Position numbers and translations under genes: made by a program
The notes under the pieces: model-generated
What the model saw: the letters and a program-made list of their open reading frames with translations, nothing else
Told to the model about the DNA's origin: nothing
The model's database searches: none
Assembly: GCA_022575985.1 (NCBI GenBank)
Contig: JAKSXM010000107.1
Span: 5,146,001 to 5,210,000 of the forward strand
Length of the DNA: 64,000 nt
Direction: 5' to 3'
Origin: Anagrus nilaparvatae
Taxonomy: Eukaryota > Arthropoda > Insecta > Hymenoptera > Mymaridae
Part shown: one piece after another, positions 35,448 through 48,526 of the stretch
Layout of the letters: each line of letters starts with the position of its first letter
Position numbering within the stretch: the stretch's first letter is position 1

Positions 35448-36974
35448 GTTTTTACTCGATTTCTTGGATCTGATAATCAATTTTTTGGAAATTTTCCCGC
35501 TGCGCGACCGGAAAAGCCGCAAAAATCGTATACGACCCTTGTCCATAAATAAAGAATGACCCAAATCGCAGTTTAATTTTTTAATTTACGTGCAGTTTCG
35601 GCTATTCTTTACTTTTCTGGACACGGGATCGTAATATACTATTTGTCATTATTTTTGCCACCAAAAAAAAAAAAAAACAAAAATCTACAATTTTTTTTTC
35701 TTTTTCTAAGTGGAATATCTAATTAGTTTCTATGGGATTACTACTTTTAGAAATATCTTTTATATATGTAGTTGATTTTTTTTTCTACACATTTTTTGCT
35801 TTAAAAAATAAAAAAACCGCAATTTTATTTTTCTTTTCGAATGTAATATCTACCTAATTTTTTTCTATGAAATAAGGTACTAATACTCCGCAGTCATAAT
35901 GCGGTAATTGATCAAAAATCGATAACCGGGTTGAAAAAAGGTCTATTTTAGATTTTTAAAAAATGTTGGAACACCCTTTAATGGGCAACTCAGTGTTGAT
36001 TCGAGGGTAAATTCGCAGACCAGAAAATACGATTTTCTTGATTTTTTTACATTTTTGGCCTACAAAATCATGTAAAATCTAAAAATAAAAATACTTCTTT
36101 TGGAAAAACAAAAATTACGTCTATTGTTAATAATAAAAATTAAGTGTTTTTTTAAGTTTAGATTTTATTTTCCATCAAAAATAGTTAGAAATGTACTCAA
36201 AAATCAATAAAGTCAAATTGAGATTTATCATGCTAAGGATACCAAAATTACTGTATCCTTGTAAAATATCCCACAGAATTCAAATTTTTTGTCACAGTTT
36301 CATTTGGTCACGTGACTTAGCGGGAAATCAGAAAAATAACTAACAAGTCAAAATTGAAAAAAACGTAAAATTCCGGAATATTACTCTCCGGAAATTTTTT
36401 TTCAGTGAAATATATGCAATTTTTGAAAATTTTGAGAAAAAAAATTTTCTTTTTCAGCGGGAAACTTTTTGGATATTTTCACTTAAGGTTGGGAAAAAAT
36501 TTGTATTTTCCCGCGAATCGACACTGAGTGGCAAAAATCTGACTATAAATTTGAGTTCTTCATTAAATTTCACATCGAAAACGTATTTCTTTTTTTTTAA
36601 CGTTTTTTGGAGCTTTTTACGGAATGGCTGAGGAGAGCAATTTTACCAAAAAACTTTAAAACAACATAACACCCTTCAAAATTTATAGAAAACCTTCAGA
36701 TACGGGGAATCATCTATTTTTAAAACAATCTTTTTATTTTTGAGACCACGCGTATCATTTTGCGCTATTTATCCATGGAATTACCCTTTAACTAACTTTG
36801 TACCAAAATTGGGTTATTAAGAAAAACTTGAAGATGTAATAAGTTTTCTTCCTTACTTTTTTTTTTTTAATCAAGTAAGTAGTTGACAATATTTTATTAT
36901 TTTTTCAAGGGTTAAAAATGACCCAATAAACCTATAGTGGACCAGATCTGGTTGTGTCGGGAAATTTTACAACC
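35448..36974. other. Repeat-derived and unannotated sequence
   Basis: 35448-35900 continues the same diverged repeat family (atttcttggatctgataatcaa, gaaataaggtactaata). 35900-36974 shows no gene or domain. Confidence 0.45.
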
Positions 36975-36980
36975 ACCAAG

Positions 36981-37358
36981 GCATAGGCGAAGCTACGGGT
37001 CATGACTCTATGATTTTTAACCTCGCATTAAAAGAGCATAAATAAAATGGTATTAAATTTAAAATAATATAAGAGGCTTCTCAAATTTAAAAAATTTGTT
37101 TTCTTTGTTTTTATAATCTTTCTTTTATTTTATGCTATTATTTAACTTTTATTACATGCTTCAATAATGCATAGATAAACAATAGCATACTGGATAGGTC
37201 TATTGTTTTAATCTATTTCCTTCATTTGATTTTAATGTTGAATGAATGAATAATATAATTTTTAGAAAAAAAGTGAAATTTACAAAAAGGGCGGGGATAA
37301 AAAAAAGTGAAGGGGGAAATTTTGCTACACCTAAAAAAAATTCTAGCTTCGCCTATGC
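36981..37358. mobile_element. 378-bp MITE with perfect 15-bp ends
   Basis: The terminal inverted repeats GCATAGGCGAAGCTA are perfect, and ACCAAG is duplicated at 36975-36980 and 37359-37364. The interior is AT-rich and non-coding. Confidence 0.85.
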
Positions 37359-37364
37359 ACCAAG

Positions 37365-39210
37365 GGCTCTCCACCCGTATTTATTAAATGGAGTATCAAG
37401 ACAAAAAGAATTTTCGCGCGAGATTTCTCTTAATCTCTCTAAAATTTATTTGTAGTTTTTGAAACGAAGGATTCAATTGGAATAATGAATTTTTTTCGCA
37501 GCTTAAATAAATTATTATTATTTTTATTATCAAATTATATCTGAAGAAAAAGTTATTTTTCGTCCTCGTAGAACGAAAACGCTTTTTCGCCTCTCGGTGC
37601 GAAAGTAAAAAACTCAAATTTTACACCTTTATAGAAAGAAAAATAGCATTTTATTATTTTTATCCATTACACCAGTCGATATACGGGTCGCTGATCACGA
37701 AATTCAGAGTCTTTTACCATTAATTTACCATTAACGTGCGATATGGGCCATTCTTTTTTTTTCTCTCTTAGTTACCCCATTATTAACGCCTAGTCGACAC
37801 ATACAAGCCATCTGCATTTTTTTGAACCGTTTCAAAGATATTTCTATTTTAGTTTATGGTTTTAATAAAAATCCATTTATGAAATTAATCGATGCAAGAT
37901 GAATGCAATTACAAATTTTAATTCTTAATTTTTCATAAAATAATTTCAGACGATTTTGAGGATGACTTTTAAAAATAAATTTTCTGCAAACTTAATGTTG
38001 AATAAAACAGTCTAATAATTTTAGAGATTTTGGGCTTAAATGTGCGACCCCGCACGTTGGTATTCGAAATCCATATCAACCATAGGAAAATTCAATTTCT
38101 TTCTTTTTCTGACCGTTGGAAGAATTACAGAATTCTCTTATTTGATATAATATATTATAATCTTTAAAAGGGTCTGTGATCTTTGGATACCCATAAATTA
38201 CTTGAAACTTTGGTTGTTATAATAAGTAGTAAAAATTAAGATAAACAAAATGTCGCAAATCGCATAAAAATTCAGCAGAACCTCGTTTAGTTATTTTTGC
38301 TTTCTTTTTTTCCTGAATCAGCTTGCGCTTTTTAATATAGAGAAAAGTACCGTTATCAAAAATAATATTTTTTTAGACTATCTACAAATTTTAGTATTTG
38401 GTTTTTAAGCCTGTTTTCAACATAAGTAGTTTTGGTCAGTTTTGGTAGCAAAAAATTTTTTTTTAATTGATTAATTTTTTACTGGGTTAGCAATTCTTTA
38501 TAAAAAAATTTTTAGTTTGTTTAACAATAGAAATAGCCAAAACGTTTCTTGTTGAACAAGGCTTGAAAAGAAAATATTCCAGTCCAATTCAGACTCTTAT
38601 CATTTTTGAAGATACACTCATTAAATTTTTAATTATTGGTAATATTTTTCAACAAGAAAGAATCAGGAAAGAATAAATATTAAATCATAATAGTTGATTA
38701 TTTCAAGCTGAAAAGTAATTTGTTGATACTTATAAGAATTAACAAATTTTTTTATCAAATAAACAAAACTCTCTCCATGAAACAAAAATTACTCCAATTT
38801 AGACTATTATAGTTCAATCGAGATTGTTTGATTTTTGATGAAATCGCAACCCTTATACCTTACGCTTAAAAACAATTCTCATTGCTGACAAACTTTAGAA
38901 TCCAAAATAGATATATCTAAATTCATTATTTTCCTCTTATTATTAAGCTTTTTTATTTAATTTTATATGTAAAACTTTTTGTGAAAAGAAAATTTACTAT
39001 ACAAAGCATAAAAATTTTATTCTTTTATTATTTATTATTAATCAAAGTAAAAAAATAAATATATAAACAGTAAACATTTCACCAATTTTTTAAATTCAGG
39101 TACCAAAGTAATGGAGGAATTATATTCTAATTAGGCATTTTTAAAAATTTTATTTTAACCCTGCAATTTTGTAAATTATCCAATCCTAAAATAATTTATC
39201 TTGTAGTTAG
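37365..39210. other. AT-rich intergenic stretch, no gene seen
   Basis: No protein domain was recognised. The motif gggtcgctgatcacgaaa near 37686 recurs three times in the element at 46925-47832, so a relic of that family is present. Confidence 0.45.
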
Positions 39211-40349
39211 TTAATTCTTTGAGCCTAAACTGCTTTTAATTAAAATCATGATCTTGACTAAAATACTCGAGTGAAGTTGGCTTAAATCTGTTTCTTTAAA
39301 ATTGTCAAAATTTTTAGTGATAAAATTTACGACGTAACTGATCACTTCTTCGTCCTCGTAAGATTCGATTATTCTTGATAAATCAATGACGTTATCGATT
39401 TTGACATTTTTTATGATTATTTTTTTACATATTTCTTTCAGCTTTGTCAAGACGTACTTATTTGCGGCTTTGTAAACACTTATTGCGGTATTGAAATCCA
39501 AATCAAATACTTTTCCACAATACATATAACGTAAGACCAAATTCATGACTCACTCTAAAATCAAAGTCATTGATTTGGATTTCATTAATATTCTCTTGTT
39601 CTGATAGCAGTGCATAAAAAATTGGACTTCTAGCTGACAATATACTTTTGTGAGCTCTAATTGTTTTTCCACCTTCAAATTTCAATGTAATGTTTGAGAA
39701 ATTTCCATTTTCAAATAATTTTTCATTATCTTCCAATGCCACCAGCAGATGCTCATTTTCTTCTTCTTTATCTTCCAATTTCTCAGCTTTTCTTTTTCGA
39801 CTAGTACCTTGCAGTGTTTTAGAACTGTCTTTGAGGAAACGAAGAACTTGTTGCAAATTTGCTAAAATGTCAACCTTTTCTCTTATCAATATTTTACAAT
39901 TTATTTTTGGCGTTAAAAATTTCCAATAATTACTTTGATCATCCGTTATGTATACTCTTCAGCTATTCCTTTTTTTGAATCATCTAAATGAAATTGCAAA
40001 TTATAATTTTTTCGCCCCTCCACAGATTCAAACATTGATTCCATTTTACTTAAGCTGTCAATAATTTCAAAAAATTGAAAAATGTAAGTTCTCTTAATTG
40101 CTCTTCTTTTACCATTTATGTTTTTTTGTCGATTAACTCATCGGATTCATATATTTCCAGTAAAAAATGTAGCTTGAACGTTGTACCTTTGTCCTCAAAA
40201 TGCACTCTTTTCCAATGGACCGATGGATCATTGACAGTTCGAACAAATTTGGTTTTTACATTTGGTACTCTCCAGCATAAGCTAACATGGTACCCACAAT
40301 CTTTTTCCCAATATAATTCTGAATCTTCATAGTGTATTTCATGCATCAT
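39211..40349 (-). pseudogene. BTB/POZ-domain protein (SPOP-like), multiply frameshifted
   Basis: The N-terminal piece (40349-40116) reads LYWEKDCGYHVSLCWRVPN and is MATH-like in position. The middle stretch contains ITDDQSNYWKFLTPKINC, then a Lys-rich linker. The BTB domain (NGNFSNITLKFEGG, IRAHKSILSARSPIFYALLS) is joined by a frame change at 39545-39560 to VLRYMYCGKVFDL and the BACK-like helices. At least three frame changes and stops (near 40116, 40060 and 39970) disrupt it. Intact relatives are about 350 residues and act as substrate adaptors of Cul3 ubiquitin ligases. It could be a recent pseudogene. Confidence 0.7.
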
Positions 40350-41246
40350 TTTTTCTGATTTATTTGAGATTTGAGAACCAATATATTATATACACGATCA
40401 CTGGATTATCTATATATTCACAAATCATGTGGTGTAAATTTTGATGAGGGCTATAAATTTCCTATACGCTTTGCTTTCAACTTTCATGTCTATGCAAAAA
40501 TAAAAAAAATTAAATAATATTTTACAATAATATTAATAATTAAATAAAACTGGAACAAGTACCTTTCACGGAGCTATTGCTCCGTGGTTCCTTATTTTGA
40601 TGTTATAACAATGCAACTAGACAGTTTTTTTGTAAAAGAGAAGCTCTTATGAGAAAAATCTCAACACGCATCGCACATTTTTAATCTCGTTTTTAATATA
40701 CTTTATAATTACATAGAAAGGGCCATATAGATGTTTGCATACTTAGATAGTTTCTGTCCCAGCTGTAGACCCAGCTGATATTCACAGTGATCCACCTCTA
40801 CGCGTGAATAATATACTATGTGTTTCAGATCAACAAGATTCTCTATAACCAATCATGTTTATAACTAGATAATCTGTCTCTCTCTTACTCGTTATTTTAC
40901 TAGCTTATGATTGGCTTTTAAAAAGGATATCTTGTTGATCTAAAACAGACTGTATATACAGATCAGCTGGAACTGGCTGGAACTATAATTTTTGTGTGCA
41001 GCCAGCTGTATATAAACTCGACTTAAAAAATCGCATTTACAACAATTAATAATAAATTAGTGTTTATTTATTTACAAAAGATAATAATTTTCCTTAGGTG
41101 ACAAAAAGTTTTTTATAGGTAGTATACCTATAGTTATTTTTTCATTATATGTCAAGACTCAAGCACACAAGTAAAGATTCTATAAGAATAACTTCTTTGC
41201 AACAAAGTTCGTTTTTTATTCTTGAAATTTTTTAGAAGCTCCAATA
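40350..41246. other. Intergenic: promoter side of the F-box gene with palindromes
   Basis: It contains a perfect 8-bp hairpin (40567-40586) and a 200-bp inverted-repeat element (40771-40970). The rest is presumably the 5' region of the F-box gene. Confidence 0.5.
40771..40970. repeat. 200-bp palindromic MITE-like element
   Basis: The ends are CCAGCTGAT/ATCAGCTGG. Internal arms cagatcaacaagat...ccaatcat pair with atgattgg...atcttgttgatct. Confidence 0.6.
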
Positions 41247-42905
41247 ATGAAAAAATTTCACCAGGAATCTAAACAGCCTTTTGCCATTGCTGATAATAAA
41301 ATCAACATCAACAATAGTGTCAACAATGACTGTTTAATACAAATTTTCAAAAACTTACCTATGAAGGACAAATTAGTAATTGAATCAGTGTGTAAAAAAT
41401 GGAGAGATCTTGGTAAATCTTCTTGGAGTAATGTTAAAAGTTTAGAAATAAGCAGTAAATACTTTTTAAAAATTTTTAAGAAAATTAATAAGAAGAAACA
41501 ACCTCAGCTTTATCAGAATTTGTGTAATAAAATCAACAGCTTTGTTATAAATTTAATTAGCAGATGTGGCCCTTATTTAAATTGTTTAATTGTAAACTTA
41601 GATTTAGATCTAGATTTTTCGTTAATATTTACAAAGATTTTGTTTTATTGCAAGGAGCTAACAAATTTTTCCTTAATAAGTAATGAAGCTGCCAAGGGAT
41701 TGTCTATCGATCCAGTTCTAAATTTATTATTTAAAAACAATAAAAAAATATCAAGTATTTCTATGGAAAATGTAAGAATAGATGGAGTTTGTTTTTCAAA
41801 TTTATGTTCAAGTATAGTTACAGAATTAAAAGTAGTAAAGTGTACTTTTAAATGTAAAAACTTTTTAAATTTATTTAATAATCTGAAAAATATTAATATT
41901 TTGAATATTTTGTATTTAAATATCGAAGAAAGTGAAATAATACAGTCTTTAAAAAAGAGCAACTTCCAAAATTTACATGAATTTTCCTTCCGGCCATCAT
42001 GGGACTTGGATATCAAGTATAAAAAAGATTTAGCTGAGTGGATAAGTAAACAAAAAATGTTATCAAAACTTAATATAGAAATATACACAGATAGAAAAGA
42101 AAATTTATTAGATGTTTCATCTCTAGAACCTTATTTGTTTTCTCGCTTTGAAAATTTAACATATCTTAAAATATACACTTGGTATTTAACTGATAATATT
42201 ATGAAAATATTTTCTAATTGTATAAATTTAGAAATTCTTGAACTTGATGTATACTATTACACTTGTCTTTGTACTGAAGATAATTATTTTTCTAATCTTC
42301 AAAATTTGAAAAAATTTGTATATCATGGTAGCTCATTACAAGATGATATTGATCATATTTTAAAAGCTTTAAGTCTGTGTCAAAACATAAAAGAAATAGT
42401 AACTAGTCATGTTAATTTTAAAGATGCAGGGTTAAAAAGCATTAGTGCATTACCAAATTTAACTGTTTTAGATATATCTAATTCATATTTTTCCAAACAT
42501 AAAATAATTAATATAGTTAAAAATTTATTAAATTTAGAAAAAATTTATTTTTCTGGTTTTGAGAATGGTTTAAATTACAAACTTTTGCAATTTATTAACA
42601 AAATAAAAGTCAACCGAGGTGATACTAATTCTTTAAAAATAATCTTGTTTCTTGACAAGAAAAAATATCGCAAGTATAAGGAATCTTTAAAAAATTCAAA
42701 CGATTTCTCATTATTATGTATAAAAATATATTTACAAAGTAATCTTTCTAATTACAACGAGTCTGATAGTGATGATAGTTATAATAGTAGTGATGAGATT
42801 ATCGATAAAGATAATAGTTTTGAAGATGAAATAGATGAAAGCGAGGATGATGATAATTTTGATAGCAGTGATGATGAAGATTTTGAAGATAGTGATTATT
42901 CTTAA
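41247..42905 (+). CDS. F-box / leucine-rich-repeat protein
   Basis: This 552-residue single-exon ORF starts at the ATG at 41247. The F-box lies near residues 25-70 (NNDCLIQIFKNLPMKDKLVI followed by ESVCKKWRDLGKSSW). Irregular leucine-rich repeats follow over residues 100-490 (for example FENLTYLKIYTWYLTDNIMK and LPNLTVLDISNSYFS). The last 45 residues are almost wholly Asp/Glu/Ser. F-box proteins bind Skp1 and bring substrates to SCF ubiquitin ligases; the LRRs would hold the substrate. Codon use is extremely AT-biased like the genome. aataaa signals follow near 43020. No introns and no frame damage suggest a functional gene. Confidence 0.85.
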   Translation: MKKFHQESKQPFAIADNKININNSVNNDCLIQIFKNLPMKDKLVIESVCKKWRDLGKSSWSNVKSLEISSKYFLKIFKKINKKKQPQLYQNLCNKINSFVINLISRCGPYLNCLIVNLDLDLDFSLIFTKILFYCKELTNFSLISNEAAKGLSIDPVLNLLFKNNKKISSISMENVRIDGVCFSNLCSSIVTELKVVKCTFKCKNFLNLFNNLKNINILNILYLNIEESEIIQSLKKSNFQNLHEFSFRPSWDLDIKYKKDLAEWISKQKMLSKLNIEIYTDRKENLLDVSSLEPYLFSRFENLTYLKIYTWYLTDNIMKIFSNCINLEILELDVYYYTCLCTEDNYFSNLQNLKKFVYHGSSLQDDIDHILKALSLCQNIKEIVTSHVNFKDAGLKSISALPNLTVLDISNSYFSKHKIINIVKNLLNLEKIYFSGFENGLNYKLLQFINKIKVNRGDTNSLKIILFLDKKKYRKYKESLKNSNDFSLLCIKIYLQSNLSNYNESDSDDSYNSSDEIIDKDNSFEDEIDESEDDDNFDSSDDEDFEDSDYS

Positions 42906-45900
42906 TGTTCCGATTATAGTGATTTTTACTAAAAGTAAAAGTTTGTAATAATTATTATATCCACTACTTATAAATGTACAGAAAATATCTGTTATAAATA
43001 ATTAATTTTTTACTAATATTCTAAATAAATGTATACTAAAACTTTATTTAAGTTTTAATATTTTATTTAATTTAACAATTTATATTATTATTTAAAATTT
43101 TTGATTACTTTTTATAAGGTTTGAAAAAGGAAAATTGCTTCGCAATTAATTATATAAAAATAATTTTTGAATGTTTGTATTAAATATATATTATTATTAA
43201 GATAATTTAACATATTATTTCAAATAATATTATAAAAAACCATTTTTTTACATTGTTTTATAATTTAGTAATTTATTAATAATACATTTAAAAAAAATTT
43301 GAGAGTTTAGAATTTAGTAAGTTGGCTGAAACAAAAGAAAATTTTTTTAATTATAAGTACTTATATATTTTATTTATTTTTTTTTTTTTAACATTCATTT
43401 TCCCTATGTATTTTTCACTATTTTGTTTTAAAATTCAAATCCTTTGTACTTTTAAATTAAAAAATTATTTTATTCTCTTTTTGTACTATAACTATTTTAT
43501 AATATCGATTTTGAACTTGAAAATTTGAATTTAATAAATATGCGTGAAATCTTTTATTATAATCAAAATTTTTTTGCTTTATTATTATAACATTAATTAA
43601 GAATGAAAATTTAGAACTCTATTCTTTTTTTGTTTTAATGTGAGAAACATTTGTTTAATGTTATTATTAAAGCAAAAATTTTAATAAGCAGGTAATTTTT
43701 GCGAATATCATATATATTTTTTTTTATTTATAATTTATCCTATTTATTTTCTATAACTTACATTGAAATTTAATTATAATTATATATTGAAGAAAAAATA
43801 ATTAAATTTTGAACTTTAACTTTACAAACTTTCAAAACTCGTTTGATCGTTTCGATGAAATACAGCGTCGCGGGTTTTTCTAAATGAAGGATGAAGCATG
43901 AAGCTGAGAAGCATCGTGAAAAGAGAAGTTATAGGGGGAGAGAAAATATAATAGTTCCCGCGTGCTGCTGCCTCGTGGTTAACAATTCAACAGGTTCATA
44001 ATATTATGTGATTGTTGTAAATAGAATTTTTGTTTTTATCTGAAAATAAAAATATAATAGTTATTTTTCAATTAAAAAAAAAAATTAAAACAACAATAAT
44101 TTTTAACAGGTAAGATTTTTTTTAATTAAGTTCACGCACTCCTACCAATCATAACCTCAAAAATTGATTATTTTCTAAGCAAAGCAAATATGCAATAATT
44201 AGTGAAAATGTTTAGAGAAATATAATAAATTATTAAATAAAAAAAATATTATAAGTAGTACTGAAATCTTATACTTTCCAAAACTGGTTTTGTACTTAAA
44301 AATAAGTAAAAGTTTATATGAAGATGAAATAAGAAAAAACGTGTTTAAACTAATCTTAATGTTAGAAAAATAGTTCAAAGCTAATAAAATTTCTAATAAA
44401 TTTGTAAATCAAAGGTGTAAAAATAAAATTTATCTATCTAGTTTTTTTTACAAAATAATTAAATTACATATTTTTCTAATAAGAATTTATTTGATAAATA
44501 TTCCTACACTGCAGTAACTTCAGTTGCAATTTTAAATAAGTAATTTTACTTCTATATTATAAACAATTATTCAAGCAGTTTTGAGTCAGACAACTCTTGT
44601 AAAAGTTAGCTTGTAACAAAACAGTAATTTATTAAATTTTAATTAAGTATATATAAAGAGTGTATCACAAAAAAATAGTGACGTTGCAATAACTTCAATT
44701 TTACAGAATTTATTTTATCAGAAAAATTTATTATCTTTTAGCATTGTCATTGTTGTTTATAAAAGCATTGTCTATAATTTAATCATTAATTTGTTATTAT
44801 CTTTTTTCTCTTAAATCAAATATTTATAAAAAAAATAATACACTAATTTTTCTTAAATTTTCAGATATCGTTTAATCAACATTGCTTGTATTATTATTTT
44901 GTTAGTAATCAAGATGTGCATTCTCAAAGCGAATTATTGCGGATTATTTTAATTAACAAACGAGGCAAAGTTTTCTTAAATAAAATACATATGAAGAGGT
45001 AAGCTTATATTAAAATTAAGCATAAATTTTATTGATTAACTTATTGAATAAAGGATTTATAAAAAATTTATGGTTTCAGATTAATTTGTTCTAAAAGGTG
45101 TATATTTATAAGAACAATTCTTTTTAGTACACAAGAAGTCAAGGTGTATAAGTAAATCAACAGTTCAAAATTTCAGAGTTTTTATGGAAAGCTATATATA
45201 AGAAAGATTCAGAACATAACATGTGATAATTAAGCATACTTTTATAAGAAATTTTAAATTTGCTACAACTAAAAAAAGGTATATATCAGCATCGTATATT
45301 TAATATGAATTCTCAAAAGCATAAAATTTATTCATATTTAATATTTTACAGATTTGACTGCAGTAAGAAAACTTTCTAAGGGAAAATATTTCAAATCATT
45401 ACAATCAATCTTTCAGGTAAACGATATTTTTAGTTCATAACAAAAGAAATATTTACATTTTACAAGAATTTTAAAAATTGAAAAAATTAATATTATTACT
45501 CGTATTATTATTAGCTTTAAATCTAATAATTAAAAGAAAAATATTAGTATAATTTAATCGGTAAAAGAAAATACTAAAGTACATAATTTAAAATACATAA
45601 GCAGTATTATTTTTTTCTATAAAAAAAATTTATTATTTAGATATGCGTTTATTTTTGATTAGTGAAAAAAATTTACTATTAAGAAAAAAGATCATTATAA
45701 ACAAAACCAAAAAAAAAATAAACTTTTTAATAACATGAATCGATTATAATTAAAATAATTTAAATATGCTATGGTACGCATAATTACTGTTCTTCTGCAC
45801 TGCTAGCTGTTTTAAAAACATTTAGAAAAGATTGATAAATTTTTTAGTGTTTATAATTAAAAAATTTTATTAGGTAAAACCTTATTCTCATTCAAAAGAT

Positions 45901-46739
45901 ATTTCTGGGATTATAAATGTTATTTTAATTTTATTGAGCTAGTTTACGAAGCAATTAAATATATTCTCTTATATATATTAAAAATATTCCTTTAAACATC
46001 AAATTTAAATTTTAATGTTTTATTTGATTTGCATTCACCTCTTTTCGAATATCATTTTTTAAAATTTTTATTTATTAAATATTGAAATTTTGGTCAAATT
46101 ATTGAAATTTCACTAGAAAAAAGGTAAATTTATTTTTGAATTTTATTATCAAGTTTTTTTTTTACTTTCTTTCTCTAATTTTTTTTTTGTAAGTTTTTAA
46201 TTATATACTTATACGCAAAGAAAGATAAAAAAAAACTTTATAATATTTAAAAGAATACAATAATAAATACAATTAATAAAAGATATGAAATTTACAAATT
46301 GAAATAGAAATACCTTAAATAGATTATTTTATCGTTAGCTCCTTGCCTGGTACAATTTCTTTGTTGCCTGTAGTTAATAGTATTTTCACCAAATATTATC
46401 AAAATAATCCTTTATCCCAGAAGTAACATAGAGATATAAAATTTAGAAAATTTAACCTGCAAGAAAGGAAATAAATTCATAAAAATTTATTTAAATCTAA
46501 ATTTTATTAATATATTTTAACTGACAATATTTTTCTTTTCATGAAAGTTCTGAGATACTAATAAGATCAATATAAAATAGTTTTAAGAGAGCTCTAGCCA
46601 TATTAACAAAAAAATATTATTTTTTGAGATTTGATTCAACTGGATTTAATATGTGTCAGTCAATATTCATCTCGTGAATGATTTGAGATACAAATCTTCA
46701 TTCGTCATATTTTATTTAAAACCGCAGTAATTAGAATGA
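42906..46739. other. AT-rich intergenic stretch, no gene supported
   Basis: About 3.8 kb of very AT-rich DNA. Open frames are short and low in complexity. A less AT-rich patch at 43840-43990 could be regulatory or the 5' end of an unseen gene. Confidence 0.5.
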
Positions 46740-48078
46740 CAGGCATCATAGTGCGTCCCTTTTTTCCCCTAACAAAAGATTTTCCTCTTTTTCCCCCTTT
46801 TACTAAAAATCTTACCTCTTTCCCCATTTTTGTGATAGTTAACCCCTTTTCTCTTTTTTTTAGTTTCTTTCATACAAAAATACAAGTTTTATTTATGAAA
46901 ACTCACAACTATTTTTCATAAATTACTCCAGTCAAATCGCGAGAGGGGTGTGTATTTTTACTGGCCAACATGAGATTTGTTCTATTATATGTTTTTTGTG
47001 TCGCTGATCACGAAAATATATATTTTCGGAACACCCTTAAATTTGCAAAAACTACCCCTCAAAAAGGGGTTTTTTGATATATTAGCAAACTGAGTCTCTA
47101 GATTTAGCCAAGAATTGGTCTAAGAGGGTTTTCTGGGTCGCTGATCAAGAATTGGGGGGAATTTTTTATGAATAATTAATATTTCACCCTAAAATGAGCA
47201 AAAACAAACCCTAAAAGGGGTGAATTTGCAATTTTCGCACTTTGAGCACCAAATTAGGTCCATACGGGTTTTTTGGGTCGCTGATCAAGAATTTGCAGAA
47301 ATTTTTTAGGAAAAATAAAAATTTCACACTTATATTAATAAAATTCTCCCAAACAATGGGAGTTTTTGTATATTCATGCATTTTTTACTTTTTGTAAACA
47401 TACATTTTAAGTATTTTTATATACTCAACTGTAACTTAAGTATGATAATTACTATTAAAGGCAAGGGTGAAATATTAATTATTCATAAAAAATTTCCCCA
47501 AATTCCTGATCATCGACCTAAAAAACCCGTAAGGACTTAAATTGGTGGCTCCAAGTGCGGAAATAACAAGAACACCCCTTTTAGGGGTTGTTTTTGCTAA
47601 TTTAATGGTGAAATATCATTTATTCATAAAAAATTACCTCGAATTCTTGATCAGAGTTCCAAAAACCCTCTTAGACCAATTCTTGGCTAAATCTAGAAAT
47701 TCAGTTTGCTAATATGAAAATATCCCCCGGAATATCTCCGATTTTCGTGAACACCGACCCAAAAAACATATAGTAGAGCAAATCTCATGTTGGCCAGTGA
47801 AAATACACTCTAAACCGCAATTTGACTGGAGTAAATTTACAACTATATTTTGTAAACTTTTAAAAAAAAACCAATTTTTTTTGCGTGAATCATTTTTAAA
47901 TTTACTAATTATCGAGTTATGTTAAGTTTAAAATTATGAGTCAAAAGATTATTTTAGTTTTAAAGCTCGTATTAAGTGGCAGGGTATATTTAACTTGCAT
48001 CCTCCCTTTTCTCTCTTTTTCTTCAAAAAAGTTCTCCGTTTCCCCCCTTTTTTTTATAAAAAGGGGATATGGTGCCTG
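46740..48078. mobile_element. 1.3-kb non-autonomous element with 6-bp target duplication
   Basis: The ends are CAGGCATCATA and TATGGTGCCTG, with GAATGA at 46734-46739 and 48079-48084. Subterminal T/C-rich and A/G-rich blocks (ccctttttt...cccc against aaaaagggg) are also inverted. Its middle is occupied by a second, nested hairpin element. Confidence 0.7.
46925..47832. mobile_element. Nested 908-bp foldback element
   Basis: The ends are ACTCCAGTCAAAT and ATTTGACTGGAGT, flanked by AAATT on both sides. The arms of about 400 bp pair along their length and carry repeated gtcgctgatca motifs (47002, 47132, 47279). No coding capacity. Confidence 0.75.
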
Positions 48079-48526
48079 GAATGATATTAGAGTAGTTTTT
48101 TAATATTTAACTCGTCACTATTAAAAAATACCTCTTGTGTTTTCTACGATTACTTTTGGTTCTAATAAAAAATCTATGAAAAAAAAATTTTAACCATCTT
48201 ATTTGTATCTCAGGTTTTTCATTGAATAAATATTGTCAGTTATAAAAATATTCGTGAATTACATAAGACCTGAGCTTTATAAAATTGACATCTATTTGTT
48301 GAACATTGTTTAGCAGAAGCTCTGCAATTGCATTTTTTGTACCCTTGACCACTAGAAAGAGATTGTTTAGCTGATGCTTCTCTGAACGTGATCATACTGT
48401 CTTTAAGGACATCTTTACAAATGAATGTTGATTTGCATCTTTTCAGTTCTGTTCTTGGGAACCAACCTTTAATAATACCATTTTTTGTACTAATTTTCAA
48501 TTTTCATAATAATACCACATATATTA

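Noticed and set aside
37246..37455. 69-codon plus-strand frame
   Set aside because: It overlaps the end of a MITE and has no recognisable domain.
43322..43528. Small membrane protein rich in Phe/Leu/Ile
   Set aside because: Hydrophobicity is expected from T-rich DNA; there is no gene context.
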